Shown: positions 8,710 to 17,863 of the stretch, piece by piece
Layout of the letters: each line of letters begins with the position of its first letter
How positions within the stretch are numbered: position 1 is the first letter of the stretch
Assembly (NCBI RefSeq): GCF_019049325.1
Contig: NZ_JAGMUO010000007.1
Span: 83,942 to 147,941, forward strand
Source: Streptomyces sp. AC512_CC834
Lineage (GTDB): Bacteria; Actinomycetota; Actinomycetes; Streptomycetales; Streptomycetaceae
DNA: 64,000 bases
Direction: 5' to 3'
The notes under the pieces: model-generated
Told to the model about the DNA's origin: nothing
What the model saw: the letters and a program-made list of their open reading frames with translations, nothing else
The model's database searches: none
Position numbers and translations under genes: made by a program

Positions 8710-10158
8710 CTATCCCTCGCCGCCGGCCTTCCGGGTGTGCAACTGCCGTGCCACCTCCGCGATCGACCCGGAGAGGGAGGGATACACGGTGAAGGTGTTG
8801 GCGATCTGCTCGACCGTCAGGTTGTTGTCGACGGCGATCGAGATGGGGTGGATCAGCTCGGAGGCACGCGGCGCCACCACGACGCCGCCGACGACGATCT
8901 CGGTGCCGGGCCGGCAGAGGATCTTGACGAAGCCGTCCCGGATGCCCTGCATCTTGGCGCGCGGGTTGCGCAGCAGCGGCAGCTTCACCACGCGGGCGTC
9001 GATCTTGCCGCCGTCGACGTCGGCCTGCGAGTAGCCGACGGTGGCGATCTCGGGGTCGGTGAAGACGTTGGACGAGACGGTCTTCAGGTTCAGCGGGGTG
9101 ACGGCATCGCCCAGGAAGTGGTACATGGCGATCCGCCCCTGCATGGCCGCCACCGAGGCGAGGGCGAACACGCCCGTGACGTCACCGGCGGCGTACACAC
9201 CGGGGGCCGAGGTCCGGGAGACCCGGTCGGTCCGGATGTGCCCGGAGTCCTTGAGCCTGACCCCGGCCTCTTCGAGCCCCATCCCGTCGGTGTTGGGAAT
9301 GGCGCCGACGGCCACCAGGCAGTGCGACCCGGTGATGACCCGCCCGTCCGACAGCGTCACCTCGACCCGGTCGCCCACCCGTTTGGCGGACTGGGCGCGG
9401 GACCGCGACATGACGTTCATACCGCGCCGCCGGAACACGTCCTCCAGCACGGCGGCGGCGTCGGGGTCCTCGCCGGGCAGCACCCGGTCCCGCGACGACA
9501 CGAGCGTCACGCGCGACCCCAGGGCCTGATAGGCGCCGGCGAACTCGGCGCCGGTGACACCCGACCCCACCACGATGAGCTCCTCGGGCAACTCGTCGAG
9601 GTCGTACACCTGCGTCCAGTTCAGGATGCGCTCGCCGTCGGGGCGGGCGTCCGGCAGCTCCCGCGGATGCCCACCGGTGGCGATCAGCACGGCGTCCGCG
9701 GTGAGCGTCTCCTCGCTCCCGTCGGCGGCGCGCACGACCACCTTCCGGGACCCGTCGAGCCCCTGCATCCCCTCCAGCCGCCCGCGCCCGCGCATGACCC
9801 GCGCACCGGCGCGCGTCACGGAGGCTGTGATGTCGTGCGACTGCGCGAGCGCGAGCCGCTTGACCCGGCGGTTGACCTTCCCCAAATCCACGCCGACCAC
9901 CCGGGCGGCCTGCTCCATGGGCGGGGTGTCGTCGGCGACGATGATCCCCAGCTCTTCGTAGGACGAATCGAAGGTGGTCATCACCTCGGCCGTCGCGATC
10001 AGAGTCTTGGACGGCACGCAGTCGGTCAGCACCGACGCCCCGCCCAGACCGTCGCAGTCGACGACGGTCACCTCCGCGCCGAGTTGAGCGGCCACCAGCG
10101 CCGCTTCGTATCCGCCGGGTCCGCCACCAATGATCACGATCCGAGTCACGTACTCCAT
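8710..10158 (-). CDS. lpdA: NAD(P)H-quinone dehydrogenase, LpdA family
   Basis: 482 residues from the ATG at 10158. It is a flavoprotein of the dihydrolipoamide dehydrogenase fold: FAD motif IVIIGGGPGGYEAALVAA, NAD motif VVGSGVTGAEFAGAYQALG, GVYAAGDVTG, and a C-terminal dimerisation domain ending in the HISIAVDNNLTVEQIA-like region. The usual redox pair CxxxxC is absent: the stretch reads GGASVLTDCVPSK, with only the second Cys. This is the hallmark of the mycobacterial LpdA (Rv3303c) quinone reductase and not of a true lipoamide dehydrogenase. It is divergent from the cyclotransferase-like gene. Confidence 0.9.
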   Translation of the reverse strand: MEYVTRIVIIGGGPGGYEAALVAAQLGAEVTVVDCDGLGGASVLTDCVPSKTLIATAEVMTTFDSSYEELGIIVADDTPPMEQAARVVGVDLGKVNRRVKRLALAQSHDITASVTRAGARVMRGRGRLEGMQGLDGSRKVVVRAADGSEETLTADAVLIATGGHPRELPDARPDGERILNWTQVYDLDELPEELIVVGSGVTGAEFAGAYQALGSRVTLVSSRDRVLPGEDPDAAAVLEDVFRRRGMNVMSRSRAQSAKRVGDRVEVTLSDGRVITGSHCLVAVGAIPNTDGMGLEEAGVRLKDSGHIRTDRVSRTSAPGVYAAGDVTGVFALASVAAMQGRIAMYHFLGDAVTPLNLKTVSSNVFTDPEIATVGYSQADVDGGKIDARVVKLPLLRNPRAKMQGIRDGFVKILCRPGTEIVVGGVVVAPRASELIHPISIAVDNNLTVEQIANTFTVYPSLSGSIAEVARQLHTRKAGGEG

Positions 10159-10243
10159 TGTCCCGCACCCTCCGACGTGGAGCCGCCCGGGGGCACGTCT
10201 GTTACCGGAGTGACGCCGGGGCCCCTGCCGTACCCTTCCCCCC

Positions 10244-10681
10244 ATGTCGCTCTACGCCGCTTATGCCGGCAACCTCGACGCGCGGTTGATGACCCGTCGC
10301 GCCCCGCACTCGCCGCTGCGCGCCACCGGCTGGCTGAACGGGTGGCGGCTGACCTTCGGGGGCGAGCACATGGGCTGGGAGGGCGCACTGGCCACTCTGG
10401 TGGAGGACCCGATCTCCCAGGTCTTCGTGGCGCTGTACGACGTCGCCCCGATGGACGAGGACTCCCTCGACCGCTGGGAGGGCGTGGGCATGGACATATA
10501 CCGCCGCACGCGGGTACGGATCCACACCCTGGAGGGCGAGGAGGGTGCCTGGACCTACGTCCTGAACGCCTACGAGGGCGGCCTGCCCTCCGCCCGCTAC
10601 CTGGGCGAGGTCGCGGACGCCGCCGAGTCGGCCGGCGCACCCCACGACTACGTGATGGAACTCCGCAAGCGTCCATGTTGA
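10244..10681 (+). CDS. gamma-glutamylcyclotransferase-like protein
   Basis: 145 residues. The start, [14 protein letters not shown], matches the YGSNL-type loop of the gamma-glutamylcyclotransferase / AIG2 fold. The conserved acidic region [16 protein letters not shown] contains the usual E-G after a Trp, and VLNAY follows. The fold cleaves gamma-glutamyl amides to 5-oxoproline, but the natural substrate here is unknown. It is a single-gene unit upstream of deoD. Confidence 0.75.
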   Translation: MSLYAAYAGNLDARLMTRRAPHSPLRATGWLNGWRLTFGGEHMGWEGALATLVEDPISQVFVALYDVAPMDEDSLDRWEGVGMDIYRRTRVRIHTLEGEEGAWTYVLNAYEGGLPSARYLGEVADAAESAGAPHDYVMELRKRPC

Positions 10682-10747
10682 GCCGCGCTCTCGTTGGTCT
10701 CGTCAGAAGCACCAAACCAACAATCACCATCCCGTGACCTCTGTCAT

Positions 10748-10777
10748 CTACGCGCGTAGGCGTAAACCGGATACCCT
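10748..10777 (+). promoter_or_regulatory. CTACGCGCGTAG operator and -10 element of deoD
   Basis: A perfect 12-bp palindrome at 10748-10759. A TACCCT hexamer (10772-10777) follows, and the GTG start begins 7 bases after it, so the mRNA is probably leaderless. The same palindrome recurs before five other nucleoside units in this window. Confidence 0.8.
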
Positions 10778-10784
10778 CATCGGC

Positions 10785-11621
10785 GTGAACGCATCTCTTC
10801 TTCCGGACGACATCCAGGGCGCCACCCCAGTTGACCCGGGGGCCGCCGCCGACGCCGCCGCGGCCCGCCTGCGCGAACTCACGGGCGCCGAGACCCACGA
10901 CGTCGCCCTCGTGATGGGCTCCGGCTGGGCACCGGCCGTGGACGCCCTGGGCGCCCCCGAGGCCGATCTCCAGGTCACCGACCTGCCGGGCTTCCCCAAG
11001 CCCGCAGTGGAGGGCCACGGCGGCAGGATCCGCTCGTACTCCATCGGCGACAAGCGCGCGCTGGTCTTCCTGGGCCGCACCCACTACTACGAGGGTCACG
11101 GCGTCGCCGCGGTGTCCCACGGTGTCCGCACCGCGGTCGCCGCGGGCGCCAAGACGATCATCCTCACCAACGGCTGCGGCGGCCTGCGCGAGGGCATGCG
11201 CCCCGGCCAGCCGGTCCTGATCAGCGACCACATCAACCTCACCGCCACCTCCCCCGTCATCGGCGCCAATTTCGTCGACCTCACCGACCTGTACTCGCCG
11301 CGCCTGCGCGCCCTGTGCAAGGAGGTCGACCCCACGCTGGAGGAGGGCGTCTACGCCCAGTTCCCCGGCCCGCACTACGAGACCCCGGCCGAGATCCGCA
11401 TGGCCCGCGTCATCGGGGCCGACCTGGTGGGCATGTCGACGGTCCTGGAGGCCATCGCCGCCCGCGAGGCCGGCGCGGAGGTCCTGGGCATCTCCCTGGT
11501 CACCAACCTCGCCGCGGGCATGACGGGCGAGCCCCTCAACCACGAGGAGGTCCTCCAGGCAGGCCGCGACTCCGCCGCGCGCATGGGGTCGCTGCTGACG
11601 CAGGTCCTGGGGCGGCTGTAG
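10785..11621 (+). CDS. deoD: purine nucleoside phosphorylase (trimeric, PNP/MTAP family)
   Basis: 278 residues. It cleaves purine (deoxy)nucleosides with phosphate to base plus (deoxy)ribose-1-phosphate. Family features: [16 protein letters not shown] phosphate loop, [33 protein letters not shown], and [15 protein letters not shown] followed by TNLAAG. These place it in the trimeric low-molecular-weight PNP family rather than the hexameric E. coli DeoD family. The GTG at 10785 fits the leaderless promoter. It is the first gene of a unit that probably includes the phosphomutase at 11832. Confidence 0.93.
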   Translation: MNASLLPDDIQGATPVDPGAAADAAAARLRELTGAETHDVALVMGSGWAPAVDALGAPEADLQVTDLPGFPKPAVEGHGGRIRSYSIGDKRALVFLGRTHYYEGHGVAAVSHGVRTAVAAGAKTIILTNGCGGLREGMRPGQPVLISDHINLTATSPVIGANFVDLTDLYSPRLRALCKEVDPTLEEGVYAQFPGPHYETPAEIRMARVIGADLVGMSTVLEAIAAREAGAEVLGISLVTNLAAGMTGEPLNHEEVLQAGRDSAARMGSLLTQVLGRL

Positions 11622-11622
11622 A

Positions 11623-11666
11623 GCGACGTACGGGCAGACGTACGGCAGACGTACGGCAGACGTACG
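11623..11666. repeat. tandem 11-bp repeats between deoD and the phosphomutase gene
   Basis: Three perfect GCAGACGTACG units (11634-11666), preceded by one degenerate copy (11623-11633). Each carries the CGTACG palindrome. The rest of the 210-bp gap contains short CACAGGCGC repeats and no recognisable gene. Confidence 0.85.
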
Positions 11667-11831
11667 GCCACTGGCCCGGCGTCGCCGGCTCACCCGGCGG
11701 GGTGCGGGCGCGGTGACCGGTGACGCGGGCCGGCGCTGGCCTGGTGCACCGCCGGAGGCACCCGCACAGGCGCCACAGGCGCCACAGGCAACCCGCACCC
11801 CACACAACCCGCACATGAGAGGCTGACCGAC

Positions 11832-13496
11832 GTGCAAGACGACCTCCTCGCACGAGCCAAGGCATGGCTGGCCGAGGACCCCGACGCGGACACCCGCACG
11901 GAACTCGCCCGCCTCATCGACGCCGAGGACCACGCAGAGCTCACCGCACGCTTCTCCGGCACCCTCCAGTTCGGCACCGCGGGCCTGCGCGGTGAACTCG
12001 GCGCCGGCCCGATGCGCATGAACCGCGCAGTCGTCATCCGCGCCGCCGCCGGCCTCGCCGCGTACCTGAAGAAGCAGGGGACGCCCCACGGGGACGACAC
12101 GGCCGGCCTCGTCGTCATCGGCTACGACGCCCGCCACAAGTCCGAGGACTTCGCCCGCGACACCGCCGCGGTCATGACGGGCGCCGGCCTCAGGGCGGCC
12201 GTACTCCCCCGCCCCCTCCCCACCCCCGTCCTCGCCTTCGCCATCCGGCACCTCGGCGCGGTCGCCGGCGTGGAGGTCACCGCCAGCCACAACCCGCCCC
12301 GCGACAACGGCTACAAGGTGTACCTCGGGGACGGCTCCCAGATCGTGCCCCCCGCCGACGCCGAGATCGCCGCGGAGATCGACGCCGTACGCTCACTGCA
12401 CGACGTCCCCCGCCCCGAGACCGGCTCGCAGACCCTGGACGACTCCGTCCTCGACGCCTACCTCACCCGTACGGACGCGGTCCTCGCCGAAAACTCCCCC
12501 CGCACCGCCCGCACCGTCTACACCGCGATGCACGGCGTCGGCAAGGACACCCTCCTCGCCGCCTTCGCCCGAGCCGGTTTCCCCGAGCCCGTCCTCGTCA
12601 CCGAGCAGGCCGACCCCGACCCGGACTTCCCCACCGTCGCCTTCCCCAACCCGGAAGAGCCCGGCGCGATGGACCTCGCCTTCGCGAAGGCCCGCGAGAC
12701 GAACCCCGACCTGATCATCGCCAACGACCCGGACGCGGACCGCCTCGCCGTCGCCGTACGGGACGGCACCACAGGCACCACAGGCACCACCTATCGCATG
12801 CTCCGCGGCGACGAGGTCGGCGCCCTCCTCGCCGCCCACCTGGTCACCCGCGGAGCTGACGGCACGTTCGCGGAGTCGATCGTCTCGTCGTCCCTCCTCG
12901 GCCGCATCGCGGCGAAGGCCAACCTCCCCCACGTCGAAACCCTCACCGGGTTCAAGTGGATCGCCCGCGTGGAGAACATCCGCTACGGCTACGAGGAAGC
13001 GCTCGGCTACTGCGTCGACCCGGAGGGCGTCCGCGACAAGGACGGCATCACCGCCGCCCTCCTGATCACAGAACTGGCGTCCACCCTCAAAGAAGACGAC
13101 CGCACCCTCCTCGACCTCCTCGACGACATCGCCGTGGAGCACGGCCTGCACGCCACCGACCAGCTCTCGGTCCGCGTCGAGGACCTGTCCCTCATCGCCG
13201 CCGCGATGCGTCGCCTGCGCGAACAGCCGCCCACCCGCCTCGCGGGTCTGCCCGTCACGAACGCGGAGGACCTCACCCGGGGCACGGACACGCTGCCGCC
13301 CACGGACGGCCTGCGCTACACGCTCGACGGCGCCCGGGTCGTCGTCCGCCCGAGCGGCACGGAGCCCAAGCTGAAGTGCTACCTGGAGGTGGTCGTCCCG
13401 GTCGCGGCGCACGCCGACCTCCCGGCGGCCCGAGCGACGGCGACGGACCTCCTGACGGCCCTCAAGCGCGACCTCTCGACGGCAGCCGGCATCTGA
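11832..13496 (+). CDS. phosphohexomutase of the PGM2/phosphopentomutase type
   Basis: 554 residues, GTG start. Alpha-D-phosphohexomutase superfamily: FGTAGLRGELGAG entry, the phosphoserine loop TASHNPPRDNGYKVY, the metal-binding DPDADR, the sugar-specificity segment GYEEALGYC, and the phosphate-binding RPSGTEPKLK. The FGTAGLRG start and the length match the PGM2-like branch, which in other organisms interconverts (deoxy)ribose-1- and 5-phosphates. No DeoB-type phosphopentomutase is visible in the window, and the gene follows deoD and precedes deoC, so phosphopentomutase is the likely role. A short GTTGTTGTT repeat sits at about residue 320. Confidence 0.88.
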   Translation: MQDDLLARAKAWLAEDPDADTRTELARLIDAEDHAELTARFSGTLQFGTAGLRGELGAGPMRMNRAVVIRAAAGLAAYLKKQGTPHGDDTAGLVVIGYDARHKSEDFARDTAAVMTGAGLRAAVLPRPLPTPVLAFAIRHLGAVAGVEVTASHNPPRDNGYKVYLGDGSQIVPPADAEIAAEIDAVRSLHDVPRPETGSQTLDDSVLDAYLTRTDAVLAENSPRTARTVYTAMHGVGKDTLLAAFARAGFPEPVLVTEQADPDPDFPTVAFPNPEEPGAMDLAFAKARETNPDLIIANDPDADRLAVAVRDGTTGTTGTTYRMLRGDEVGALLAAHLVTRGADGTFAESIVSSSLLGRIAAKANLPHVETLTGFKWIARVENIRYGYEEALGYCVDPEGVRDKDGITAALLITELASTLKEDDRTLLDLLDDIAVEHGLHATDQLSVRVEDLSLIAAAMRRLREQPPTRLAGLPVTNAEDLTRGTDTLPPTDGLRYTLDGARVVVRPSGTEPKLKCYLEVVVPVAAHADLPAARATATDLLTALKRDLSTAAGI

Positions 13497-13511
13497 CCAC
13501 ACCGGCCGTGT

Positions 13512-13574
13512 TTGGACAGTCTGTCCCGGCAGAAGCGCCACTTCGACGGCGTGTCGCCGGGACACACTGTCCAA
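13512..13574. repeat. 63-bp palindromic element, copy 1 (convergent intergenic)
   Basis: Begins TTGGACAGTCTGTCCCGG and ends with the near complement CCGGGACACACTGTCCAA. The inside reads CAGAAGCGCCACTTCGACGG. A second, reverse-oriented copy lies at 31631-31703. Both sit between the ends of two converging genes, so they probably act as bidirectional terminators. Confidence 0.85.
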
Positions 13575-13623
13575 TCATGAGCCCCGGGGGCACGCCCAAC
13601 GGGCACGCGCCTCCGGCCCACGC

Positions 13624-14292
13624 TCACCCGATCCCGAGCAGCACCGCCAGCGCGACCGCCCCGATCGCCGTCGGCACGACGATCTCGTACGCCCACCGCA
13701 CCGTCACCTCGCCCTGCGAGGTCTCGGCGGCCTTCCGCGTCTCCAGCAGCTCGCGCAACTCGTCCATGATCTTGTCGCCCTCGGCCCGCACGGGCCCGTC
13801 CGCCTCGACGGAGGCGGACCCGGCGCCGCCGAGCACGCCCCCGCGCCCGCGGCCACCGCCTGCGGCCCGCCGGTCCTCCCGTCGCGCGGCCCTCTTGCGG
13901 CCGCGCAGCGAGACGGGGATGGACCACAGTTGGTACTTGTCGCCGGACTCGGCGAAGACCTCGTTGGAGTACGCGGACCGGAACGAGTCGACCTGCCCCC
14001 AGGGCAGCACGATCACGCGGAAGGGATTGCGCACGCGCAGCCGGTCGTCCCCCGCGAAGACGGCGGGCCGCACGGTGTAGGCGGCGACGAGCGGCACGAG
14101 GAACACCAGCGCCGCGAGCGCCTTCCAGGGCGTGCTCCCCTCGCCCGCGACGACGGCGTCGATGCCGAGCCAGAGGCCGAGGGCAAGCAGCAGAGCGCCC
14201 CCGACGATGCCCGCGGGCGAGCGGTAGACCCGGTCCTTGGACACGGGTGCCGACGGCTGCGGCGATGGTGACTGGGGCTCCGGGGTCGTCAT
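13624..14292 (-). CDS. PH-domain-containing membrane protein
   Basis: 222 residues from the ATG at 14292. A Pro/Ser-rich start is followed by two hydrophobic segments (IVGGALLLALGLWLGIDAVV and ALAALVFLVPLVAAYTV), then a bacterial PH-like domain (RLRVRNPFRVIVLPWGQVDSF). A charged Arg/Gly-rich region follows, and a last membrane helix, IVVPTAIGAVALAVLLG, ends the protein. The layout resembles the mycobacterial antigen-6-type PH proteins. The function is unknown. It converges on the phosphomutase gene across the 63-bp element. Confidence 0.8.
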   Translation of the reverse strand: MTTPEPQSPSPQPSAPVSKDRVYRSPAGIVGGALLLALGLWLGIDAVVAGEGSTPWKALAALVFLVPLVAAYTVRPAVFAGDDRLRVRNPFRVIVLPWGQVDSFRSAYSNEVFAESGDKYQLWSIPVSLRGRKRAARREDRRAAGGGRGRGGVLGGAGSASVEADGPVRAEGDKIMDELRELLETRKAAETSQGEVTVRWAYEIVVPTAIGAVALAVLLGIG

Positions 14293-14360
14293 GCTGCCGA
14301 TTGTGCCCGACCGCACCGGGGATGCTCACAGGCGGTGCCGGTCCGCGGAACAAGCGCGGG

Positions 14361-14388
14361 GGCTGTACAGCCGCTACGCGCGTAGATA
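14361..14388 (+). promoter_or_regulatory. deoC operator: CTACGCGCGTAG plus adjacent GGCTGTACAGCC palindrome
   Basis: The shared nucleoside palindrome lies at 14374-14385 and overlaps a TAGATA -10-like hexamer (14383-14388). The GTG start at 14399 is close enough for a leaderless transcript. A second perfect 12-bp palindrome, GGCTGTACAGCC, occupies 14361-14372 and is not found at the other sites, so deoC may have an extra regulator. Confidence 0.75.
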
Positions 14389-14398
14389 TGCTCGCCTG

Positions 14399-15415
14399 GT
14401 GACCATGCCCACCTCTGCATCCGCCGCACCCGCTGAAACCGTCGCAGCCGCCGCGACCACTGCGTCCGCCGCGTCCGCCCACGGGCTCACGGACGTCACC
14501 GCGTCCGACAGCACGCTGCGCCGCTTCCTCCACGGGCTGCCCGGCGTCGACACGGTCGGCCTGGAGGCGCGCGCCGCCTCGCTCGGCACCCGTTCCATCA
14601 AGACCACCGCGAAGGCGTACGCCCTCGACCTCGCCATCTCGATGGTCGACCTGACGACGCTGGAAGGCGCGGACACCCCGGGCAAGGTCCGGGCGCTCGG
14701 CGCGAAGGCGGTCCGCCCCGACCCGACCGACCGCACGGCCCCTGCCGCGGCGGCCGTCTGCGTCTACCCCGACATGGTGCCCACCGCGAAGGAGGCGGTG
14801 GCAGGCTCCGGCGTGCAGGTCGCCTCGGTGGCCACGGCCTTCCCGGCGGGCCGCGCCTCGCTTGCCGTCAAGCTGGCCGACGTGCGCGAGGCCGTGACGG
14901 CGGGCGCGGACGAGGTCGACATGGTCATCGACCGCGGTGCGTTCCTCGCGGGGCACTATATGAAGGTGTACGACGAGATCACCGCCGTACGAGAGGCCTG
15001 CGGCACGTCCGCCCGCCTGAAGGTCATCTTCGAGACGGGCGAGCTGTCGACGTACGACAACATCCGCCGCGCGAGCTGGCTCGGCATGCTGGCGGGCGCC
15101 GACTTCATCAAGACGTCCACCGGCAAGGTCGCGGTGAACGCGACCCCGTCCAACACCCTCCTGATGCTGGAGGCGGTCCGCGACTTCCGCGCGCAGACCG
15201 GCGTCCAGGTCGGCGTGAAGCCCGCTGGCGGCATCCGCACCGCCAAGGACGCGATCAAGTTCCTGGTCCTGGTCAACGAGACCGCGGGCGAGGACTGGCT
15301 GGACAACCACTGGTTCCGCTTCGGCGCCTCCTCGCTGCTGAACGATCTGCTGATGCAGCGCCAGAAGCTGGCCACCGGCCGTTACAGCGGCCCCGACTAC
15401 GTGACGGTGGACTGA
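14399..15415 (+). CDS. deoC: deoxyribose-phosphate aldolase
   Basis: 338 residues from GTG 14399; an ATG two codons later is the alternative. It splits 2-deoxyribose-5-phosphate into glyceraldehyde-3-phosphate and acetaldehyde. Features: VCVYPDMV, the DEVDMVIDRGAFLAG strand, the Schiff-base lysine in DFIKTSTGK, and VGVKPAGGIRT. An N-terminal extension of about 60 Ala/Thr-rich and helical residues makes it longer than the 220-260-residue enterobacterial enzyme, as in other actinomycetes. It is followed after 5 bases by the aldehyde dehydrogenase pair, which would oxidise the acetaldehyde product. Confidence 0.95.
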   Translation: MTMPTSASAAPAETVAAAATTASAASAHGLTDVTASDSTLRRFLHGLPGVDTVGLEARAASLGTRSIKTTAKAYALDLAISMVDLTTLEGADTPGKVRALGAKAVRPDPTDRTAPAAAAVCVYPDMVPTAKEAVAGSGVQVASVATAFPAGRASLAVKLADVREAVTAGADEVDMVIDRGAFLAGHYMKVYDEITAVREACGTSARLKVIFETGELSTYDNIRRASWLGMLAGADFIKTSTGKVAVNATPSNTLLMLEAVRDFRAQTGVQVGVKPAGGIRTAKDAIKFLVLVNETAGEDWLDNHWFRFGASSLLNDLLMQRQKLATGRYSGPDYVTVD

Positions 15416-15420
15416 TCACC

Positions 15421-16887
15421 ATGGCACCCGCATCCGCACCCGCATCCCCATCCGCATCCGCGTTCGAGTACGCCCCGGCGCCCGAGTCCCGCGCCGTCGT
15501 CGACATCGCCGCGTCCTACGGCCTGTTCATCGACGGCGAGTTCACCGAGGCGGCCGACGGCAAGGTCTTCAAGACGGTCTCCCCGTCCACCGAGGAGGTC
15601 CTCTCCGAGGTCGCCGAGGCCGGTGAGGCGGACGTCGACCGCGCGGTGAAGGCCGCCCGCAAGGCGTTCGAAAAGTGGTCGGCGCTCCCCGGCCCGGAGC
15701 GCGCGAAGTACCTCTTCCGCATCGCCCGCATCATCCAGGAACGCAGCCGCGAGCTGGCCGTCCTCGAAACCCTCGACAACGGCAAGCCGATCAGGGAGAC
15801 CCGAGACGCGGACCTCCCCCTGGTCGCCGCGCACTTCTTCTACTACGCGGGCTGGGCCGACAAGCTCGACCACGCCGGCTTCGGAGCGAACCCGCGCCCC
15901 CTCGGCGTAGCGGGCCAGGTCATCCCCTGGAACTTCCCCCTCCTGATGCTGGCGTGGAAGATCGCCCCAGCCCTCGCCACCGGCAACACGGTGGTCCTGA
16001 AGCCCGCCGAGACGACCCCTCTCTCCGCCCTGTTCTTCGCGGACATCTGCCGCCAGGCCGGGCTCCCCAAGGGCGTCGTCAACATCATCACCGGCGACGG
16101 CCGCACCGGCGCCGCGCTGACCGCCCACCCGGACGTGAACAAGGTCGCCTTCACCGGCTCCACGGCCGTCGGCAAGCAGATCGCGCGCACGGTCGCGGGC
16201 ACCCGCAAGAAGCTGACCCTCGAACTGGGCGGCAAGGGGGCCAACATCGTCTTCGACGACGCCCCGATCGACCAGGCCGTAGAGGGCATCGTCAGCGGCA
16301 TCTTCTTCAACCAGGGCCAGGTCTGCTGCGCGGGCTCGCGCCTCCTGGTCCAGGAGTCGATCCACGACGAGCTGCTCGACTCCCTCAAGCGCCGCCTGTC
16401 CACCCTGCGCCTGGGCGACCCCATGGACAAGAACACCGACATCGGCGCGATCAACTCCGCCGAGCAACTGGCACGCATCACGGCCCTCGCCGACCAGGGC
16501 GAGGCGGAGGGCGCCGAACGCTGGTCCCCGGCCTGCGAACTCCCCTCCTCCGGCTACTGGTTCGCCCCGACGCTCTTCACGAACGTCACCCAGGCGCACA
16601 CGGTCGCCCGCGACGAGATCTTCGGCCCGGTCCTGTCCGTCCTCACCTTCCGTACGCCGGACGAGGCGGTCGCCAAGGCCAACAACACTCCGTACGGCCT
16701 GTCGGCGGGCATCTGGACGGAGAAGGGCTCGCGCATCCTGGCGGTCGCGAACAAGCTCCGCGCGGGCGTGATCTGGTCCAACACGTTCAACAAGTTCGAC
16801 CCGACGTCGCCGTTCGGCGGCTACAAGGAGTCGGGCTTCGGCCGCGAGGGCGGCCGCCACGGCCTGGAGGCGTACCTCGATGTCTGA
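15421..16887 (+). CDS. aldehyde dehydrogenase, catalytic subunit
   Basis: 488 residues, complete NAD(P)-dependent ALDH fold. IPWNFPLLMLAWKIAPALA (cofactor-binding segment), FTGSTAVGKQIA, ELGGKGANIVF with the general-base Glu, and the catalytic Cys in GQVCCAGSRLL (about residue 302) are all present. EIFGPVLSVLTF and SPFGGYKESGFGRE close the domain. The first 25 residues are a Pro/Ala/Ser-rich leader. It follows deoC by 5 bases and overlaps the next gene by 8 bases. Acetaldehyde from DeoC is the expected substrate (inference from the operon). Confidence 0.93.
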   Translation: MAPASAPASPSASAFEYAPAPESRAVVDIAASYGLFIDGEFTEAADGKVFKTVSPSTEEVLSEVAEAGEADVDRAVKAARKAFEKWSALPGPERAKYLFRIARIIQERSRELAVLETLDNGKPIRETRDADLPLVAAHFFYYAGWADKLDHAGFGANPRPLGVAGQVIPWNFPLLMLAWKIAPALATGNTVVLKPAETTPLSALFFADICRQAGLPKGVVNIITGDGRTGAALTAHPDVNKVAFTGSTAVGKQIARTVAGTRKKLTLELGGKGANIVFDDAPIDQAVEGIVSGIFFNQGQVCCAGSRLLVQESIHDELLDSLKRRLSTLRLGDPMDKNTDIGAINSAEQLARITALADQGEAEGAERWSPACELPSSGYWFAPTLFTNVTQAHTVARDEIFGPVLSVLTFRTPDEAVAKANNTPYGLSAGIWTEKGSRILAVANKLRAGVIWSNTFNKFDPTSPFGGYKESGFGREGGRHGLEAYLDV

Positions 16888-17779
16888 GCGACTCAGTGTC
16901 CTGAAGACCTACAAGCTGTACGTCGGCGGGAAGTTCCCGCGTTCCGAGAGCGGCCGGGTGTACGAGGTGACCGACGCAAAGGGCAAGTGGCTGGCGAACG
17001 CCCCCCTCTCCTCCCGCAAGGACGCCCGTGACGCGGTGGTCGCCGCGCGCAAGGCGTTCGGCGGCTGGTCCGGCGCGACGGCGTACAACCGCGGCCAGAT
17101 CCTCTACCGCGTCGCCGAGATGCTGGAGGGCCGCCGCGACCAGTACGTCGCGGAGGTCGCCGACGCGGAGGGCCTGTCGAAGTCGAAGGCGGCGGCGCAG
17201 GTGGACGCCGCGATCGACCGCTGGGTCTGGTACGCGGGCTGGACCGACAAGATCGCCCAGGTGGTCGGCGGCGGCAACCCGGTCGCGGGCCCGTTCTTCA
17301 ACCTCTCCTCCCCGGAGCCGACGGGCGTCGTCACGGTCCTCGCCCCGCAGGAGTCGTCCTTCCTGGGCCTGGTCTCGGTGATCGCCCCGGTGATCGCGAC
17401 GGGCAACACGGCGGTCGTGATCGCATCGGAGCGGTCCCCCCTGCCCGCCCTCTCCCTCGGCGAGGTCCTGGCCACCTCCGACCTCCCCGGCGGCGTGGTC
17501 AACATCCTCTCCGGCCGCACGGCGGAGATCGCCACCCCGCTGGCCTCCCACCAGGACGTCAACGCGATCGACCTCGCGGGTGCCGACGAGACCCTGGCCA
17601 AGGAGCTGGAGATCGCGGCGGCCGACAACCTCAAGCGCGTCCTGCGTCCACAGCCTGTGGACAACGCGAACGCGGACTGGTCCGCGACCCCGGGCACCGA
17701 CCGCATGACGGCGTTCCTGGAGACCAAGACGGTCTGGCACCCGACGGGCGCGCTGGGCGCGTCCGGCTCGTCCTACTGA
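16880..17779 (+). CDS. truncated ALDH-like protein without a catalytic domain
   Basis: 299 residues. It keeps the N-terminal ALDH half: YKLYVGGKFPRSESGRVYEV, helices around DARDAVVAARKAF, VWYAGWTDKI and the cofactor-fold strand TGVVTVLAPQESSFLGLVSV. It ends after the ELEIAAADNLKRV region. The usual PWNFP motif is replaced by APQES, and neither the catalytic Cys nor the ELGGKG Glu is present. It therefore cannot be an active dehydrogenase alone. It is translationally coupled to the catalytic ALDH (ATG inside its last codons). This resembles the non-catalytic second domain of bacterial ALDH16 proteins, here on a separate polypeptide. Confidence 0.85.
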   Translation: MSERLSVLKTYKLYVGGKFPRSESGRVYEVTDAKGKWLANAPLSSRKDARDAVVAARKAFGGWSGATAYNRGQILYRVAEMLEGRRDQYVAEVADAEGLSKSKAAAQVDAAIDRWVWYAGWTDKIAQVVGGGNPVAGPFFNLSSPEPTGVVTVLAPQESSFLGLVSVIAPVIATGNTAVVIASERSPLPALSLGEVLATSDLPGGVVNILSGRTAEIATPLASHQDVNAIDLAGADETLAKELEIAAADNLKRVLRPQPVDNANADWSATPGTDRMTAFLETKTVWHPTGALGASGSSY

Positions 17780-17817
17780 CCAACCCCACCGTCACTCAAC
17801 GCCAACCCCACCAATCG

Positions 17818-17853
17818 GGCCGCGGCTCCCCTCCGTCCGGGGGAGCCGCGGCC
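17818..17853 (+). terminator. terminator of the deoC-ALDH operon
   Basis: GGCCGCGGCTCCCC (17818-17831) pairs perfectly with GGGGAGCCGCGGCC (17840-17853) over an 8-base loop and is followed by TTCTC. It lies 38 bases after the last stop. Confidence 0.88.
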
Positions 17854-17863
17854 TTCTCAGACT

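Noticed and set aside
11623..11666. CGTACG-containing tandem repeats as extra operators of the nucleoside set
   Set aside because: The sequence differs from CTACGCGCGTAG, lies downstream of deoD, and does not recur at the other units.
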